Source: an uncultured Collinsella sp. (GTDB taxonomy: Bacteria; Actinomycetota; Coriobacteriia; Coriobacteriales; Coriobacteriaceae). From it: a stretch of 60,575 nt of DNA. Positions 59,998 through 60,575 of the stretch are shown in pieces. The notes under the pieces were generated by a model. The model saw only the letters and a program-made list of their open reading frames with translations, did no database searches and was not told the DNA's origin. The position numbers and the translations under genes were made by a program. The stretch lies in contig UQIG01000010.1 in the NCBI GenBank assembly GCA_900541135.1, positions 1 through 60,575 on the forward strand, given 5' to 3'. The number at the start of each line of letters is the position of its first letter. The first letter of the stretch is position 1.

Positions 59998-60015
59998 AGG
60001 GACTCAACTCCCACC

Positions 60016-60119
60016 GGAGACCCGGTAAGGCCTACGCACTTTGCCTCTCAAACGTCCTCGCCGCTTCGCGGCTGCGGAATGTTTGCGAGACAAAGTGCTC
60101 CCGGCCTTACCGGGTCTCC
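60016..60119. terminator. 104-bp giant hairpin after the PFL genes (element A2)
   Basis: GGAGACCCGGTAAGGCC (60016-60032) is the exact complement of 60103-60119. Inside, GCACTTTG pairs with CAAAGTGC. The inner arms AAACGTCCTCGC and GCTGCGGAATG match those of the hairpin after the aldolase gene (43204-43356). The apex is CCGCTTCGCGG. No clear T-run follows. Confidence 0.75.
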
Positions 60120-60173
60120 TGCGTTGTCGTCCTTTAGGGAACCACGCTAAATTAAATTGGTGTCCTCGGACAT

Positions 60174-60222
60174 GCAAAGAGGCTCGCTGCGCACTTCGTG
60201 CGGCGAGCCTCTTTGCGTCCTG
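60174..60222 (-). terminator. Terminator of the XRE-family gene
   Basis: GCAAAGAGGCTCGC / GCGAGCCTCTTTGC, 14-bp stem with further G-C pairs inside. It lies just after the stop of the minus-strand gene. Confidence 0.75.
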
Positions 60223-60228
60223 ACGCTC

Positions 60229-60543
60229 CTATTTGGCAAGGTGTTTTTTAGAATCCATTTTGCGCTCGGCCTCGAAGGCCCGCCTGTCCCAATCGAGCGG
60301 AAGTCCGGCCTCGACCCATGCCTCGTAGGCCCTCCTTATGGGCTTGAGCTCCCTTTGGCCCCTCTCCAGCATCGAGATGTACTTCTCGCTGGTGCCCAGT
60401 ATGGACGCCGCCCTCACCTGGCTGACCCTCGCCGCGCGCCTGGCCGCCACGAGCTCCGAGGCGTCCTCGGGCCTCCTGATCTCGTGCGGGCGCATCAGCG
60501 CCCGGTACGCCTCCCTGGCCACGTAGCGCTTGAGGCACCTCAT
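60229..60543 (-). CDS. XRE-type helix-turn-helix protein, N-terminus uncertain
   Basis: Small HTH protein. SELVAARRAARVSQVRAASILGTSEKYISMLERGQRELKPIRRAYE is an XRE/Cro-type DNA-binding domain at the centre, and the C-terminal 35 residues (WVEAGLPLDWDRRAFEAERK) resemble none I recognise. The first ATG not derived from adapter sequence is at 60543, giving 104 residues. The open frame continues into the adapter at 60547, so the true gene may begin further upstream in DNA not present here. It could be a phage or plasmid-type repressor or an antitoxin; no partner is visible. Confidence 0.6.
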   Translation of the reverse strand: MRCLKRYVAREAYRALMRPHEIRRPEDASELVAARRAARVSQVRAASILGTSEKYISMLERGQRELKPIRRAYEAWVEAGLPLDWDRRAFEAERKMDSKKHLAK

Positions 60544-60546
60544 GAC

Positions 60547-60575
60547 CTGTCTCTTATACACATCTCCGAGCCCAC
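60547..60575. other. Sequencing-adapter (Nextera/Tn5 mosaic end) contamination
   Basis: CTGTCTCTTATACACATCT (60547-60565) is the 19-bp Tn5 mosaic end used in Nextera libraries, and the following CCGAGCCCAC is the start of the Nextera read-2 adapter. Translated on the minus strand it gives the artefactual N-terminus MYKRQ. These 29 bases are not genomic. Confidence 0.97.

Noticed and set aside
60544..60561. N-terminal MYKRQV start of the last gene
   Set aside because: Encoded mainly by the sequencing adapter, so not a biological start.

Overview
This 60.6 kb window has high-GC coding DNA on both strands. Its gene content is that of a fermentative gut Coriobacteriia, most likely Collinsella. 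The reasons are several PTS sugar systems, a LacABC tagatose-6-phosphate route, LacE/LacG sets, pyruvate formate-lyase and an oxygen-scavenging flavodiiron protein. The species is inferred from gene content and style, not from a marker gene. The left edge cuts through an IS3-family element. The last 29 bases match a Nextera/Tn5 sequencing adapter, so this is probably a complete draft contig whose right end is artefactual.

Layout. 1-1057: partial IS150-type element. 1.1-11.7 kb: an amino-sugar (GalNAc/galactosamine-like) module, with mannose-family PTS IIA/YajC/IIB/IIC/IID, a GntR regulator, AgaS deaminase, 6-phosphate deacetylase, LacX, LacC, a remnant of a second deacetylase gene and a NanQ-like anomerase. 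11.9 kb: tRNA-Thr(CGT), then an orphan PTS IIB whose phosphorylatable His is Tyr. 12.9-15 kb: galM divergent from a DeoR regulator. 15.5-30.1 kb: three paralogous cassettes, each with a LacG-type 6-phospho-beta-galactosidase, a LacE-type IICB permease and a divergent LacI regulator. 30.3-35.3 kb: the only LacF (IIA), an unknown membrane protein, then lacA-lacB-lacX-lacC. 35.6-39.8 kb: galT-galK with a divergent GalR-like regulator. 39.9-43.2 kb: flavodiiron protein, DeoR regulator and class II aldolase. 43.9-54.9 kb: a NUDIX-Vsr fusion, a Bce-type ABC transporter, DAHP synthase and a MarR-controlled heterodimeric ABC exporter. 55.3-60 kb: an SDR dehydrogenase, KdgT permease and a pyruvate formate-lyase whose glycyl-radical domain is a separate gene. 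60.2 kb: an XRE-family protein.

The sugar genes form one network. PTS import gives 6-phosphosugars, LacG releases galactose-6-phosphate, and AgaA/AgaS process amino sugars. LacAB and AgaS converge on tagatose-6-phosphate, LacC phosphorylates it, and the class II aldolase at 42.3 kb can cleave the product. GalM/GalK/GalT handle free galactose. PFL disposes of pyruvate.

The most unusual observations are: (i) the split pyruvate formate-lyase; (ii) the NUDIX-Vsr fusion; (iii) a direct repeat (ACCGTTCAC-like, 21-bp period, resembling LytTR boxes) in front of most sugar operons; (iv) a set of related but distinct LacI operators matching four LacI paralogues; (v) seven copies of a long hairpin repeat confined to three convergent intergenic gaps; (vi) two very long terminator-like hairpins, behind the aldolase and PFL genes, that share an internal-loop sequence; and (vii) the catalytically altered orphan IIB.
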